From Flavobacterium aquiphilum (GTDB lineage: Bacteria; Bacteroidota; Bacteroidia; Flavobacteriales; Flavobacteriaceae), in the NCBI RefSeq assembly GCF_027111335.1, contig NZ_CP114288.1:3100001-3164000 (forward strand): a stretch of DNA of 64,000 nt. Reading direction: 5' to 3'. The notes under the pieces were generated by a model. That model had not been told where the DNA came from, made no database searches, and was given only the letters and a program-made list of their open reading frames with translations. Both the position numbers and the translations under genes were made by a program. This document shows positions 53,207-61,239 of the stretch, in pieces (the stretch's first letter is position 1; every line of letters starts with the position of its first letter).

Positions 53207-53593
53207 TTAATTTCTTTATTACAAATTAAACATAACGGAAGTAATTTTAAACAATTTAAAAAAATACAATTATAAAATTTACAATCATATATTTAAAACA
53301 TGTAATCATTACATTATTGATAGTTTAAGAATTCGAAATTACTTTTTTTTGAAGAAAAAAAAAGATAAAATTGATACAATAAAGTATAGTTTAGTAACAT
53401 TATAGATCTGAATAATTAAATACATCTAGGATCCATAGTAATTTAATTAGTTCAGCCAAAAATAAAGAGGATAAAGAAAGAAGCAACTATATTTCCAACT
53501 TATAAAGAATCTGTAATTATTTGTTATCAAAAAAGTGCTCATGTACCACTTTATTTTGGTGTGCTTAGCTTGTAGATTTTGCTAAAGTTATGT
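53207..53593. other. AT-rich spacer upstream of the fructan regulator
   Basis: No gene seen. It holds the divergent promoters of the regulator (minus) and possibly of mreB (plus), but no clear -7 box was found. Confidence 0.35.
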
Positions 53594-53597
53594 ATGA

Positions 53598-53752
53598 TGA
53601 TGTCATACATAACTATCCAGATTTAGTTAGATATGTATGATTGGGGGCATACTTTATTTAATATCAAAAATAAACATTAATTCATACAAATCATTGTGTT
53701 AACTATCGCAATCGATTAGAGCATGCTTAACAAAAGTTCGAGGTTAGAAGAC
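53598..53752. repeat. composite dispersed repeat, copy 1 (hairpin head plus core)
   Basis: Head hairpin CATACATA/TATGTATG (53604-53639), then an AT-rich linker shared with the 59-kb copy (CATACTTTATTT, AACATTAATTC), then the core CTATCGCAATCGATTAGAGC and CTTAACAAAAGTTCGAGG. No downstream GCGTTGCAAACGC module in this copy. It lies directly 5' of mreB. Confidence 0.75.
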
Positions 53753-53825
53753 GAAAGATCCTTTAGATTTTCATTTTTACAGAGAATAAAACCATAATAA
53801 TAGCGTTCTTAAACAAAACTATATT

Positions 53826-54854
53826 ATGAACTTATTTGATTTTATGATAATGGAAATAGCTATGGATTTAGGGACTGCTAATACTTTGATAATATATAAC
53901 GGAAAAATCGTAGTGGACAACCCTTCCATTGTGGCCAGAGATATTAGGAATGGTAAAACTATCGCCGTAGGTAAAGAGGCCAGCTTGATGCAGGGAAAAA
54001 CACATGAGAACATCAAAACAATCCGACCGCTTAAAGACGGGGTTATTGCTGATTTTGATGCTTCGGAAAAAATGATCGGTTGGTTTATAAAAAATATACC
54101 TCAATTAAAGAAAACTTTTTTTACTCCCACACTGCGAATGGTGGTATGTATTCCCAGTGGTATTACCGCAGTTGAAAAGAGAGCCGTAAAGGAGTCCTGC
54201 CAACGGGTAAATGGAAAAGAAATATATTTAATTCATGAACCTATGGCTGCCGCTATTGGAATTGGTTTAGATGTGATGCTGCCCAAGGGAAATCTGATAG
54301 TCGATATTGGTGGAGGGACTACAGAAATTGCCGTTATTGCCCTTGGGGGAATAGTTTGTGATAAATCTATAAAAATTGCGGGTGATGTTTTTACCAACGA
54401 TATATTGTTTCATATGAGGACTCATCATAATCTGTATATTGGAGAAGCTTCCGCTGAATCGATAAAAATTGAAGTTGGTGCTGCAATGGAAGGGCTCGAG
54501 GAGGCTCCTGATGATTTAACGGTTCGTGGAAGAGATATGCTTACAGGGAAGCCTAAAGAAGTTTTGGTTACCTCCAGGGAAATAGCAAGAGCTTTGGATA
54601 AATCAATTCAGAGAATTGAAGATGTTATTATGGTAACGCTTTCACAAACACCACCAGAACTGGCCGCAGACATTTATCATACGGGTATGTATCTTGCAGG
54701 AGGTGGAGCAATGCTTCGAGGCCTTGACAAAAGAATTTCGCTGAAGACGGATCTGCCGGTCTATGTTGCAGAAGATCCTTTAAGGGCCGTGGTTAAAGGT
54801 ACCGGTATTGTTTTAAAAGACATGGCTAGATATAAAAGTGTATTGATGAAATAA
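53826..54854 (+). CDS. mreB: MreB-family rod-shape actin homologue (orphan)
   Basis: A 342-residue full-length MreB: IAMDLGTANTLI phosphate-1 loop, IPSGIT..EKRAVKESCQRV, LIHEPMAAAIGIG, VDIGGGTTEIAV phosphate-2 loop, and the adenosine motif LAGGGAMLRGLD. It polymerises with ATP under the inner membrane and guides wall synthesis. mreC, mreD, pbp2 and rodA, which normally follow mreB, are absent; the gene stands alone beside repeats, so it is probably a second paralogue. ATG 53826; a later in-frame ATG (MEIAMDLG) is possible. A hairpin overlaps its stop codon. Confidence 0.92.
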   Translation: MNLFDFMIMEIAMDLGTANTLIIYNGKIVVDNPSIVARDIRNGKTIAVGKEASLMQGKTHENIKTIRPLKDGVIADFDASEKMIGWFIKNIPQLKKTFFTPTLRMVVCIPSGITAVEKRAVKESCQRVNGKEIYLIHEPMAAAIGIGLDVMLPKGNLIVDIGGGTTEIAVIALGGIVCDKSIKIAGDVFTNDILFHMRTHHNLYIGEASAESIKIEVGAAMEGLEEAPDDLTVRGRDMLTGKPKEVLVTSREIARALDKSIQRIEDVIMVTLSQTPPELAADIYHTGMYLAGGGAMLRGLDKRISLKTDLPVYVAEDPLRAVVKGTGIVLKDMARYKSVLMK

Positions 54855-54875
54855 GTTCGTTATTTCATCAATACA
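54839..54875 (+). terminator. long hairpin overlapping the mreB stop codon
   Basis: Perfect 16-bp arms 54839-54854 and 54860-54875 with a 5-base loop; the left arm includes the last codons and the TAA of mreB. There is no long T run, so it may stabilise the 3' end rather than end transcription. Confidence 0.6.
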
Positions 54876-54942
54876 ATTGAGCTTTTGCAATAGTTTTAAA
54901 ATAGTAGAAGTTATACAACAACTACCACCGCTATTTGTAGTT

Positions 54943-55395
54943 TTATAATAATCTTTCGTCCCATATAAAATCTTCAATGGTGGTTATTTTTACATGAGTT
55001 TCAAAAAGAGGGTGTTTCGTGTTTATTACGACATTGTATTCCTGTGGGATAATTACAGAAGGTATTTTTAAAACTAAACTTTCTTGAGATTTATACCAGT
55101 TAGATCCTATATCTTGAAGTGTAGGATATGCCTCAATAGATCTCCAGTTTTTAGGAAGCATATTGGGATCAATTTCTTTTAAAAATGATGCTGCTTCTTG
55201 TATTTCAATTGTCAATAATTTATAGGGGGTTGATGGTAAAATGTATGATCTATGCACAACCATTTCAAGTGTTGACAGTGCTCTGTTGCTGCCCGTGTAT
55301 ATTACAAATTCATCTTTTTTATTCCATCTATTTGCTGATCCCGATGCGACTAATGTAGAAGAATATTTTTCCTTTCTTATGTTATATACTTCCAT
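54943..55395 (-). CDS. RES-domain toxin
   Basis: A 150-residue RES-domain protein: ASGSANRWN (R23), FVIYTGSNRALSTLEMVVH (E44) and the later serine/Asn motif VVINTKHPLF. RES toxins degrade NAD+ by phosphorolysis or ADP-ribosylation chemistry and stop growth. It is 5 bases downstream of its antitoxin, the usual order for Xre-RES pairs. Length and motifs are complete, so it may be active. Confidence 0.88.
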   Translation of the reverse strand: MEVYNIRKEKYSSTLVASGSANRWNKKDEFVIYTGSNRALSTLEMVVHRSYILPSTPYKLLTIEIQEAASFLKEIDPNMLPKNWRSIEAYPTLQDIGSNWYKSQESLVLKIPSVIIPQEYNVVINTKHPLFETHVKITTIEDFIWDERLL

Positions 55396-55400
55396 TGCTA

Positions 55401-55835
55401 CTATACATTATCACCATATTCAATAGCAGTAAGTCTGTCATCAATAAATTTTAACCCAGAAACTGTGTCAAGAAAATCCATCGGGGCTTTCTTATCGAGT
55501 AAAAAATTTTCTGTGATTAACCATTTATCAAAATTCTCAATGCTATCGAAAACTTCAATACCGTGTTTGTAGAGTGAAATCAACAAAACAATATGTTCCT
55601 TTGTATTGTCCTTTAAAACAACATCAGATTTTTTATAATTTCTAAAAGTTCTTGTGTTTATGTTGAGCCAATTTGATATTATATCATCTTTCAAATTGGT
55701 TAACTCTTTTAAAAGATTTAAATATTGAAAATTTACGTTATGGTTCTTAACATAAAAGAAAATCTTAGTTAAATCCCCTATCTCAGGAATGTCTTTAATA
55801 CTTTCCTTAACTTTTTTGTCAAGTACTGCGTTCAT
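55401..55835 (-). CDS. Xre/MbcA/ParS-type antitoxin of the RES toxin
   Basis: A 144-residue protein with an N-terminal helix-turn-helix (WLNINTRTFRNYKKSD) and a C-terminal toxin-binding domain (IEVFDSIENFDKWLITENF, PMDFLDTVSGLKFIDDRL), the DUF2384 pattern. It neutralises the RES toxin by covering its active site and probably represses the operon through the inverted repeat just upstream (55862-55891). Confidence 0.88.
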   Translation of the reverse strand: MNAVLDKKVKESIKDIPEIGDLTKIFFYVKNHNVNFQYLNLLKELTNLKDDIISNWLNINTRTFRNYKKSDVVLKDNTKEHIVLLISLYKHGIEVFDSIENFDKWLITENFLLDKKAPMDFLDTVSGLKFIDDRLTAIEYGDNV

Positions 55836-55861
55836 AATTTAGTCTTTTTTGTAAAGTTAGG

Positions 55862-55891
55862 AAAATATTCCGTCTGTAAACGGAATATTTT
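55862..55891 (-). promoter_or_regulatory. operator-like inverted repeat of the toxin-antitoxin operon
   Basis: Perfect arms AAAATATTCCG (55862-55872) and CGGAATATTTT (55881-55891) with an 8-base spacer, 27 bases before the antitoxin ATG. A -7-like TAACTTTA follows on the minus strand, so repressor binding here would block RNA polymerase. Confidence 0.6.
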
Positions 55892-55961
55892 ACAAAAACA
55901 AACATACAACGGCAATCTGTGTGTAAAAAAACGTCGTTTCTGTTTCATAAAATATAGCATC

Positions 55962-56031
55962 CAGTCTCCCCCACTCTATCTTGATTTCATACTCTATCCA
56001 TGCCTTTGGGTAGGCTTTGAGTAGCTTGGAC
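55962..56031. repeat. 66-bp dispersed module, copy B
   Basis: CAGTCTCCCCCAC to GAGTAGCTTGGAC, differing by a few bases from copies at 29408 and 59366. Reversed, all three copies are open for about 22 codons, but the differences change amino acids freely, so it is not treated as coding. Confidence 0.8.
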
Positions 56032-56066
56032 AATACAGCCAAATTAACTTTGAGAGCTAGGACAGG

Positions 56067-56190
56067 GCTTAACAAAAACGAGGTCAGGAGACCTGGAAGA
56101 GCTAGAGAGCACAGTAAATTAGCCGCGTTGCAAACGCTCTAGTTAGAAAACAAAAGAATGTAGATACTCGTTGCAAACGACCAGAGGGAA
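56067..56190. repeat. composite dispersed repeat, copy 5 (core end plus GCGTTGCAAACGC module)
   Basis: Contains GGCTTAACAAAAACGAGGTC, then AAATTAGCCGCGTTGCAAAC (a small hairpin GCGTT-GCA-AACGC), GTAGATACTCGTTGCAAACG and ACCAGAGGG. Almost the same series occurs at 60.3 and 61.4 kb. The head hairpin is missing; instead the 66-bp module lies directly upstream. Confidence 0.8.
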
Positions 56191-56292
56191 AATTATTGAC
56201 AAGTCTCTGACAAATTCCCATATAAAAGAGGCACATTGGCCTCTTGAAAAATTACAAATCTCTTTTACGACAACTCCATAGTTGCAGAATCA

Positions 56293-56364
56293 CAGCGGTT
56301 CCGTTCAACACGAGTTTCATTGTTCGTGCTGCACACGCAACGAAACTCTAGCTGTTAGCGGCTG
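56293..56364. repeat. attC-like imperfect palindrome at the 3' end of the AraC gene
   Basis: Inner arms 56312-56328 and 56334-56348 pair (GAGTTTC with GAAACTC, then CGTG with CACG) with a 2-base bulge and a 5-base loop; outer CAGC and GCTG extend it. It overlaps the stop codon at 56355. The size and bulged form recall integron recombination sites, but consensus RYYYAAC/GTTRRRY ends are not met. Confidence 0.45.
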
Positions 56365-57173
56365 GCTTGTTGTCCAGTCAAGTCGGTTGGTGCATAGCCA
56401 AAGTGTTTTTTGAAAGCGTATGAAAAGTGCGATAAATTCTCAAAGCCGACCTCGTAGCAAACGTCAATTGGTTTCTTTTTCTTTTCGACAAATTGATAAT
56501 GTGCTAATTCCAATCGCTTTTGAGTAAGCCAACGTTGTGGTGTCGTGTTGAATATTTTACTAAAATCCCGTTTGAAAGTTGTTAGGCTACGACCTGTCAG
56601 ATAGCCGAATTTTTCTAACGGCAAATTGAACATAAAGTTCTTTTCCATATAATCCGCCAATTCAATTTTCCCAGGCTCTTCAAAGTTTGCTAAAACATTA
56701 TCAATTCCCTTGTCAATAGCCCTTAGAATACAAATGGCTTCTGTAATTTTCAAGGTGGCGATATTTTCAGGAAGTTCTTTCATTTCAAAATACGGAACTA
56801 ATGAAGCAAGGCAACTTTCCAGCAAAGGATGATTATTGAAAGAATAAATTTTCTGCGATTCCACCGCTTTGGGTTTTACATTTAGGTTGGAGTAAAAATC
56901 TCTTAGCCTATCGGTGGATAAGTGCATTACCACGGTTTTGTGCGGTTGTCCATTAGTAGGATAATTTATAATTGTTGCCAGTTGATTTCTGGGAATTAAA
57001 AATATATCACCTTTCTTAAAAAAGTAAGTGGCATCTGCCTGTACAATTTTGGTTTCACCCGAAATAAACCAGATGAGCATATGGTGGTCGAACATAATAT
57101 CCGACTTGAAAAACTTGTCCTCGTAAGAGGACAGTTTTATATCATCAGTTATATATTTTGCTTTATATTCCAT
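56355..57173 (-). CDS. AraC family transcriptional regulator
   Basis: A 272-residue regulator from ATG 57173 (MEYKAKYITDDIKLSSYEDK); an upstream ATG at 57269 would overlap the preceding SDR gene. N-terminal cupin sensing domain (about 20-140; HHMLIWFISGETKIV, KKGDIFLIPRNQ) and a C-terminal AraC helix-turn-helix (about 175-270; LTTFKRDFSKIFNTTPQRWL, CYEVGFENLSHFSYAFKKHF). Downstream of two SDR genes on the same strand, it may control them. Confidence 0.88.
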   Translation of the reverse strand: MEYKAKYITDDIKLSSYEDKFFKSDIMFDHHMLIWFISGETKIVQADATYFFKKGDIFLIPRNQLATIINYPTNGQPHKTVVMHLSTDRLRDFYSNLNVKPKAVESQKIYSFNNHPLLESCLASLVPYFEMKELPENIATLKITEAICILRAIDKGIDNVLANFEEPGKIELADYMEKNFMFNLPLEKFGYLTGRSLTTFKRDFSKIFNTTPQRWLTQKRLELAHYQFVEKKKKPIDVCYEVGFENLSHFSYAFKKHFGYAPTDLTGQQASR

Positions 57174-57249
57174 GGCGCATTTTTTGAATTTCTTTTCTTC
57201 AGATAGGAATTTATGAATACAAAAATAGAAATAATCATAGGATTTGCTG

Positions 57250-57978
57250 TTATACTGACTGACCGCCATCAATCAGGAAATTTGAGCCTGTAATAAACGA
57301 AGCACTCTCGCCTGCTAAATAAGTTATCAAATCTGCTACTTCATCTGCTTTGCCCAATCTTGACAAAGGAATGCTATTTATTATTTGAGCTTCAACATAA
57401 TTATCCAACCCAAGTTTATTCATAATTTCTGTAGCAACTGGCCCCGGACTTACTGCATTTACACGAATTTTGCGGGAAGATAATTCCAACGCTGCGATTT
57501 TCATTACTGCATTGATGGCTGCTTTGCTGGCTGCATATACCGATGCACTTTATGGGGAAATGGTGGCAGACGTTGACGATAAAAATACTACTGATGCGTT
57601 ATCATTAAGGATAGGAACAAATTTACTCAAAGTAAAATACGCCCCTTTAAAATTTACATTCATTACTTCGTCAAACATATTTTCAGTCATTAACTCAATG
57701 GGTGCAAACTTTGTGATACCTGCATTGATTAGTAAAATATCTACTTTTCCAAAGTCCTCTTTCACTTTTGCAACCAATATATCAATGTCGGATAAGTTGG
57801 ATTGGTCTGCCAACAAACCACTTGCATTAAGTTCTGATGCGGCCTTTTCAATCGCTTCTTTTCTTCTGCCTGTGATGATGACTTTTGCTCCATTTTCATT
57901 CAGTGCTTTTGCTGTGGCATAACCGATGCCGCTGTTGCCGCCCGTAATGACGGCAACTTTATTTTTTAGATTTTTCAC
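57250..57978 (-). pseudogene. SDR-family oxidoreductase interrupted by an in-frame stop
   Basis: A short-chain dehydrogenase frame of 243 codons with GTG start at 57978: TGGNSGIGYATAKAL for NAD(P) binding, LLINAGITKF, then VVFLSSTSATISP and a TAA at 57550-57552. The same frame continues SASVYAASKAAINAVMKIAA (catalytic YxxxK) to the normal SDR end ITGSNFLIDGGQSV. One nonsense codon therefore separates the catalytic Ser from the Tyr/Lys, and the enzyme should be dead unless this is a sequencing error or is read through. It lies 18 bases after another SDR gene. Confidence 0.85.
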
Positions 57979-57996
57979 TTTAGCATTTTTAAGAGT

Positions 57997-58992
57997 TTAA
58001 TTAATGTTGAATGTGAAGCCTGTCATTGCTTCGCTTAATATCCATAAACGTTTGGCACTTTCTTCATCTAATGAGTAACGTTTTACACCATTTGACATTG
58101 AAATGTCAGAAGCCAATTCGGCAACGTCTGCATCTTCACAATACACTCCTCCAACATTGTTCAATAAAGGACTGGTGGCACACCAAACTGTTGTGGCTGC
58201 ACCTTGTGGAATTGTTTTTAATGATGCGGCTATTTCTGGTAACAGATTACCGTCTGCATCAAGGAAACCCATTTGTTGAAACAGTTCTAATGATGCCTCT
58301 CTTCCTAATTCTGTTCCAGCAATAGAACCAGGGTGTAATGAATAAGCCCTTACATTAAATGCTTTGGCTAAATTGTCCAATTCAAGTGCAAATAAATTGG
58401 TGGCAGTTTTTGATTGCCCATAAGCCTGCAGCGTTTCGTATTCTCTGTTAAGAAAATTAGGGTCGTCAAAATCGAAGCCTGCAAATTGATGTCCGTGAGA
58501 AGATACATTAATTACCCTTGCACCATTGGCTTTTTTGAGGGCTGGCCAAAGTCTGGCTGTCAATTGAAACTGTGCTAAATAATTGGTAGCTAATTGCGAT
58601 TCGATACCACGGCTGTCTTTACGCAGCGGTACCCACATAATACCTGCATTGTTAATGAGCAAATGAAGTGGTCTGTCGGAAGCCAAAAACTTTTCGGTAA
58701 ATGCATCAATTGAATCTGGATTCATCAAATCCATTGTTTCCAATTCAACATTTGCAATACCAGTCAAATTTCTTTTTGCTTTTTCTGTATCTCGTGCAGG
58801 TACAATTACTGTTGCCCCTGCGGCTGCCAGCGTTTTGGTAGTTTCCAAACCAATACCTGTGTTACCACCCGTTACGATGGCGATTTTTCCAGTAAGGTCA
58901 ATGCCTTTAATTACATCACTTGTTGTGGATTTTGCATTGAAGCCAGAACCTGTCGGTTTTTGTAACGCTCCTTGATAATTGTTTTGTTCCAT
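57997..58992 (-). CDS. short-chain dehydrogenase/reductase (retinol dehydrogenase-like)
   Basis: A 331-residue SDR from ATG 58992 (MEQNNYQGAL). Nucleotide motif TGGNTGIGLET, then LHLLINNAGIMWVP, catalytic Ser in INVSSHGH and YGQSK with Tyr and Lys. The longer-than-classical C terminus (CEDADVAELASDIS...) is typical of the retinol dehydrogenase-like, WW-domain-oxidoreductase-like group. Substrate unknown. It is the first gene of a probable operon with the broken SDR and the AraC regulator. Confidence 0.88.
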   Translation of the reverse strand: MEQNNYQGALQKPTGSGFNAKSTTSDVIKGIDLTGKIAIVTGGNTGIGLETTKTLAAAGATVIVPARDTEKAKRNLTGIANVELETMDLMNPDSIDAFTEKFLASDRPLHLLINNAGIMWVPLRKDSRGIESQLATNYLAQFQLTARLWPALKKANGARVINVSSHGHQFAGFDFDDPNFLNREYETLQAYGQSKTATNLFALELDNLAKAFNVRAYSLHPGSIAGTELGREASLELFQQMGFLDADGNLLPEIAASLKTIPQGAATTVWCATSPLLNNVGGVYCEDADVAELASDISMSNGVKRYSLDEESAKRLWILSEAMTGFTFNIN

Positions 58993-59146
58993 CTTTTTAA
59001 ATTTTAAATGTTTTTGATGGAACAAAAGTAGAGCGGATGTTTTGTCAAGGCTTTGTTTAAACGTCCGAATATGCTTTGTTTAAAAGGTCGATATTTTGAG
59101 ATGTGTCTGTAAGATCACCTCTAACTTGTTGATATGCAAAACAATA

Positions 59147-59338
59147 TCACACAAATCCATCCAGTTTTAGCTAGATATATGATTTGGGACATACTTTATT
59201 TGAAACCAAATATAAGCATTAATTCTTACAAATAATCATAATAACTATCGCAATCGATGAGAGCATGTTTAACAAAAGTTCAAGGTCAAGTGACTTCAAA
59301 GAGATGGTGGAACTCTTTGCAAACGACCGGAGGGGGCA
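59147..59338. repeat. composite dispersed repeat, copy 2
   Basis: Head hairpin CAAATC/GATTTG (59152-59186), linker shared with copy 1 (CATACTTTATTTGAAA), core CTATCGCAATCGATGAGAGC and TTAACAAAAGTTCAAGG, then TTGCAAACGACCGGAGGGGG. Lies in the 551-base spacer 59026-59576, which holds no gene. Confidence 0.78.
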
Positions 59339-59365
59339 GTGTTATTTTCATTACTTAGTATCACC

Positions 59366-59435
59366 CTGTCTCCCCCACTCTATCTTGATTTCATACACTA
59401 TCCACGCCTTTGAGTAGGCTTTGAGTAGCTTGGAC
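59366..59435. repeat. 66-bp dispersed module, copy C
   Basis: Follows copy 2 of the composite repeat after 27 bases; about 95% identical to copies A and B. Confidence 0.8.
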
Positions 59436-59576
59436 TCGCCAGAAAGTGGGCTTTGGGTGGACTTCGAATCGTCCTTGAAACAACTAGGTTATTCCATAAT
59501 TACAATGTCATAGTTCAGTTTAGTTTCCGACTGTCAGAATTTTTTTTTAAAAGTGTCTAAAAATTCAACTTGTAAA

Positions 59577-59927
59577 TTATTTTCCTTTTTTAAGATTTTT
59601 CTTTACTAACTCATAAGAATCTCCTACCAATTTAAGTATTTTTTCATCAGAAAGATCCTTGCCAAATGCTACACTTATCCAATGTTTTCTGCTTAGGTTG
59701 AATGGATCTCCAACAGCGAGGTAGCGGTTTTTTAAATCTTCTAATTCATCAATGTGGTATTTTATAGTGCAACTTTCAAAATTGTCTATATCTAACAAAC
59801 AAAACATTTTACTGTGAACATAAAAAACCAGTATGGAACGGGAATTGCGAAAAAAACCTTGAAAAGGCATCCTTTCATCTGTATCGGGAAGTGATAGGCA
59901 AAATAATCTAAATTTTTCAATGTCCAT
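59577..59927 (-). CDS. MmcQ/YjbR family protein
   Basis: A 116-residue protein of the MmcQ/YjbR (double-wing) family: LSLPDTDERMPFQ at the start, KMFCLLDIDNFE, and the LSRKHWISVAFGKDLSDEKI segment with the typical KHW motif. Possibly DNA-binding by fold; the biological role is not known. Stand-alone unit in the minus-strand series. Confidence 0.85.
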   Translation of the reverse strand: MDIEKFRLFCLSLPDTDERMPFQGFFRNSRSILVFYVHSKMFCLLDIDNFESCTIKYHIDELEDLKNRYLAVGDPFNLSRKHWISVAFGKDLSDEKILKLVGDSYELVKKNLKKGK

Positions 59928-60107
59928 ATCTAATCATTTTCAAGGAATAAATGCATTGACTTTTTAATTAATTAAAGTAGTTAGTTTAAATCATTGGGGA
60001 CAATGATAGAAAGCATTTTGTCGGGTAGTTTTGTTTTAAAGTCCGAATTACTTTGTTTATAGAACTAGTCGGATAGCATTACCGCTAACGCATCTATATG
60101 TCCGACA
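59928..60107. other. spacer upstream of YjbR-like gene
   Basis: No gene seen. AT-rich, containing TACCGCTAACGCAT (60080-60093) and no clear promoter box. Forms one spacer with the repeat at 60108-60426. Confidence 0.35.
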
Positions 60108-60426
60108 AAATCAGACTTATCTGCCTCAAATTGGGTGTATAAGTCTGACAAACGTTAGGGCTTATTTTTGCTTATATAAACAATTCTTTTTCAAATCATC
60201 ATAATTACCATCGCAATCGATCAGGAGATTATGCCATTTGTACACATAAAATAGTCCAATCTACTCGTTCTTTAGACTATTTTATATGCACAAATGGCAT
60301 TACTTAACAAAAGTTCGAGGTTAAGAGACTACAAATAGCGGTAGAGCACGGTAAATTAGCCGCGTTGAAAACGCTATAGTTAGTATTAAAAAGAAAATAG
60401 GTACTTGTTGCAAACGAGCCAGAAGG
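60108..60426. repeat. composite dispersed repeat, copy 3, with nested palindrome
   Basis: Head hairpin TCAGACTTAT/ATAAGTCTGA (60111-60148), linker, core CATCGCAATCGATCAGGAGA, then a 70-bp palindromic insert (60231-60300), then CTTAACAAAAGTTCGAGG, GGTAAATTAGCCGCGTTGAA and GGTACTTGTTGCAAACGAGC. The order of blocks equals that in copy 4. Confidence 0.8.
60231..60300 (-). repeat. 70-bp palindromic element nested in the repeat
   Basis: 26-base arms 60231-60256 and 60275-60300 (24 of 26 complementary) around an 18-base loop, flanked by TTA on both sides if the outermost A/T is counted to the flank. On the minus strand the two mismatches become G.U pairs, so a leftward RNA can pair along all 26 positions. 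It interrupts a sequence that is continuous in other repeat copies. Confidence 0.75.
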
Positions 60427-60444
60427 GCCTATAAAATTTATCTA

Positions 60445-61077
60445 TTACCATCGCAAAGTTTCAACAAAAAATGAACCATTTTCCTTTAATGCGTCAAAGA
60501 ATATTGGTTTTGTATCTAAACGATTCCAATCTCTTTGAAGTTCACAGGCTAGCTGGGTAACAGATGATAATTGTACACCCGCTTGTTCCATTCTACGAAG
60601 GGCAGTGTCGTGAGCAATGGTAGAAGTACCTCCTACTGCATCGACAATAGTATAAACTTCATATCCTTCCTTTAGCAAGTCTAAAGCAGGAAAACACAGA
60701 CAAACTTCTGTCCATAATGCACAAATGATCAATTTCTTTCTGCCCAATGCTTTTACGGCATCCTGAAACCCTTTGTCTTCCCACGAATTTACTGTAGTTC
60801 TATCTATTTCCTTAAGATCTGTTAATACGTCTTTTATGTGCTTGATAGTCGGTTTGTTAATACCAGATTCTACATTTACAGTAGAAAGAACTGTTGGTAT
60901 ATTAAATCCCTTCGCCAATTTTGAAACGGTTACAATGTTTCTTACCAATTCTACGTGATCCATTGAACGAACAGAGTTCACTTGTAAAGGCTGGTAGTCG
61001 ATCAAGATAAGTGCTGAATTTTCAGGTGAAATTAAATGATCAGTTTTCGGATCTCTAATAGGTGTAATGCTACTCAT
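60445..61077 (-). CDS. isochorismatase-family cysteine hydrolase
   Basis: A 210-residue protein: SALILIDYQPLQ with catalytic D27, a Lys expected near DRTTVNSWEDKGFQ, and nucleophile Cys in LIICALWTEVCLCF preceded by the usual cis-peptide region. YcaC-like amidohydrolases of this type act on small amides or esters; the substrate is not predictable. Complete length. Stand-alone minus-strand unit. Confidence 0.87.
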   Translation of the reverse strand: MSSITPIRDPKTDHLISPENSALILIDYQPLQVNSVRSMDHVELVRNIVTVSKLAKGFNIPTVLSTVNVESGINKPTIKHIKDVLTDLKEIDRTTVNSWEDKGFQDAVKALGRKKLIICALWTEVCLCFPALDLLKEGYEVYTIVDAVGGTSTIAHDTALRRMEQAGVQLSSVTQLACELQRDWNRLDTKPIFFDALKENGSFFVETLRW

Positions 61078-61239
61078 TATCTATGATTTTTATGTGTTGA
61101 AATATTATTCTTTGTTTGTTTCTAATGCTTAGTGAGAACTTTTCTTCCGAATTTACTTTGTTTTTTATTAAAATAATGCTTTCTTTTTGGTTGTGTAATT
61201 TTCTATATCATTACCACCAACCTTGTTTATATTTGTGAA
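61078..61239. other. spacer upstream of the isochorismatase-like gene
   Basis: No gene; AT-rich leader that continues into repeat copy 4 (61240-61525). Confidence 0.35.

Noticed and set aside
53826..54875. mreB as part of a cell-shape operon
   Set aside because: No mreC, mreD, pbp2 or rodA is present on either side within the window.
55890..56075. Open frame on the minus strand (61 codons) including the 66-bp repeat
   Set aside because: It overlaps the repeat and the toxin-antitoxin promoter. The other repeat copies are open only within the 66-bp module and vary in amino acids, so coding is unlikely.
57250..57978. Frameshift in the SDR gene
   Set aside because: Counting codons shows both halves are in the same frame, with a TAA between them; it is a nonsense codon, not a frameshift.
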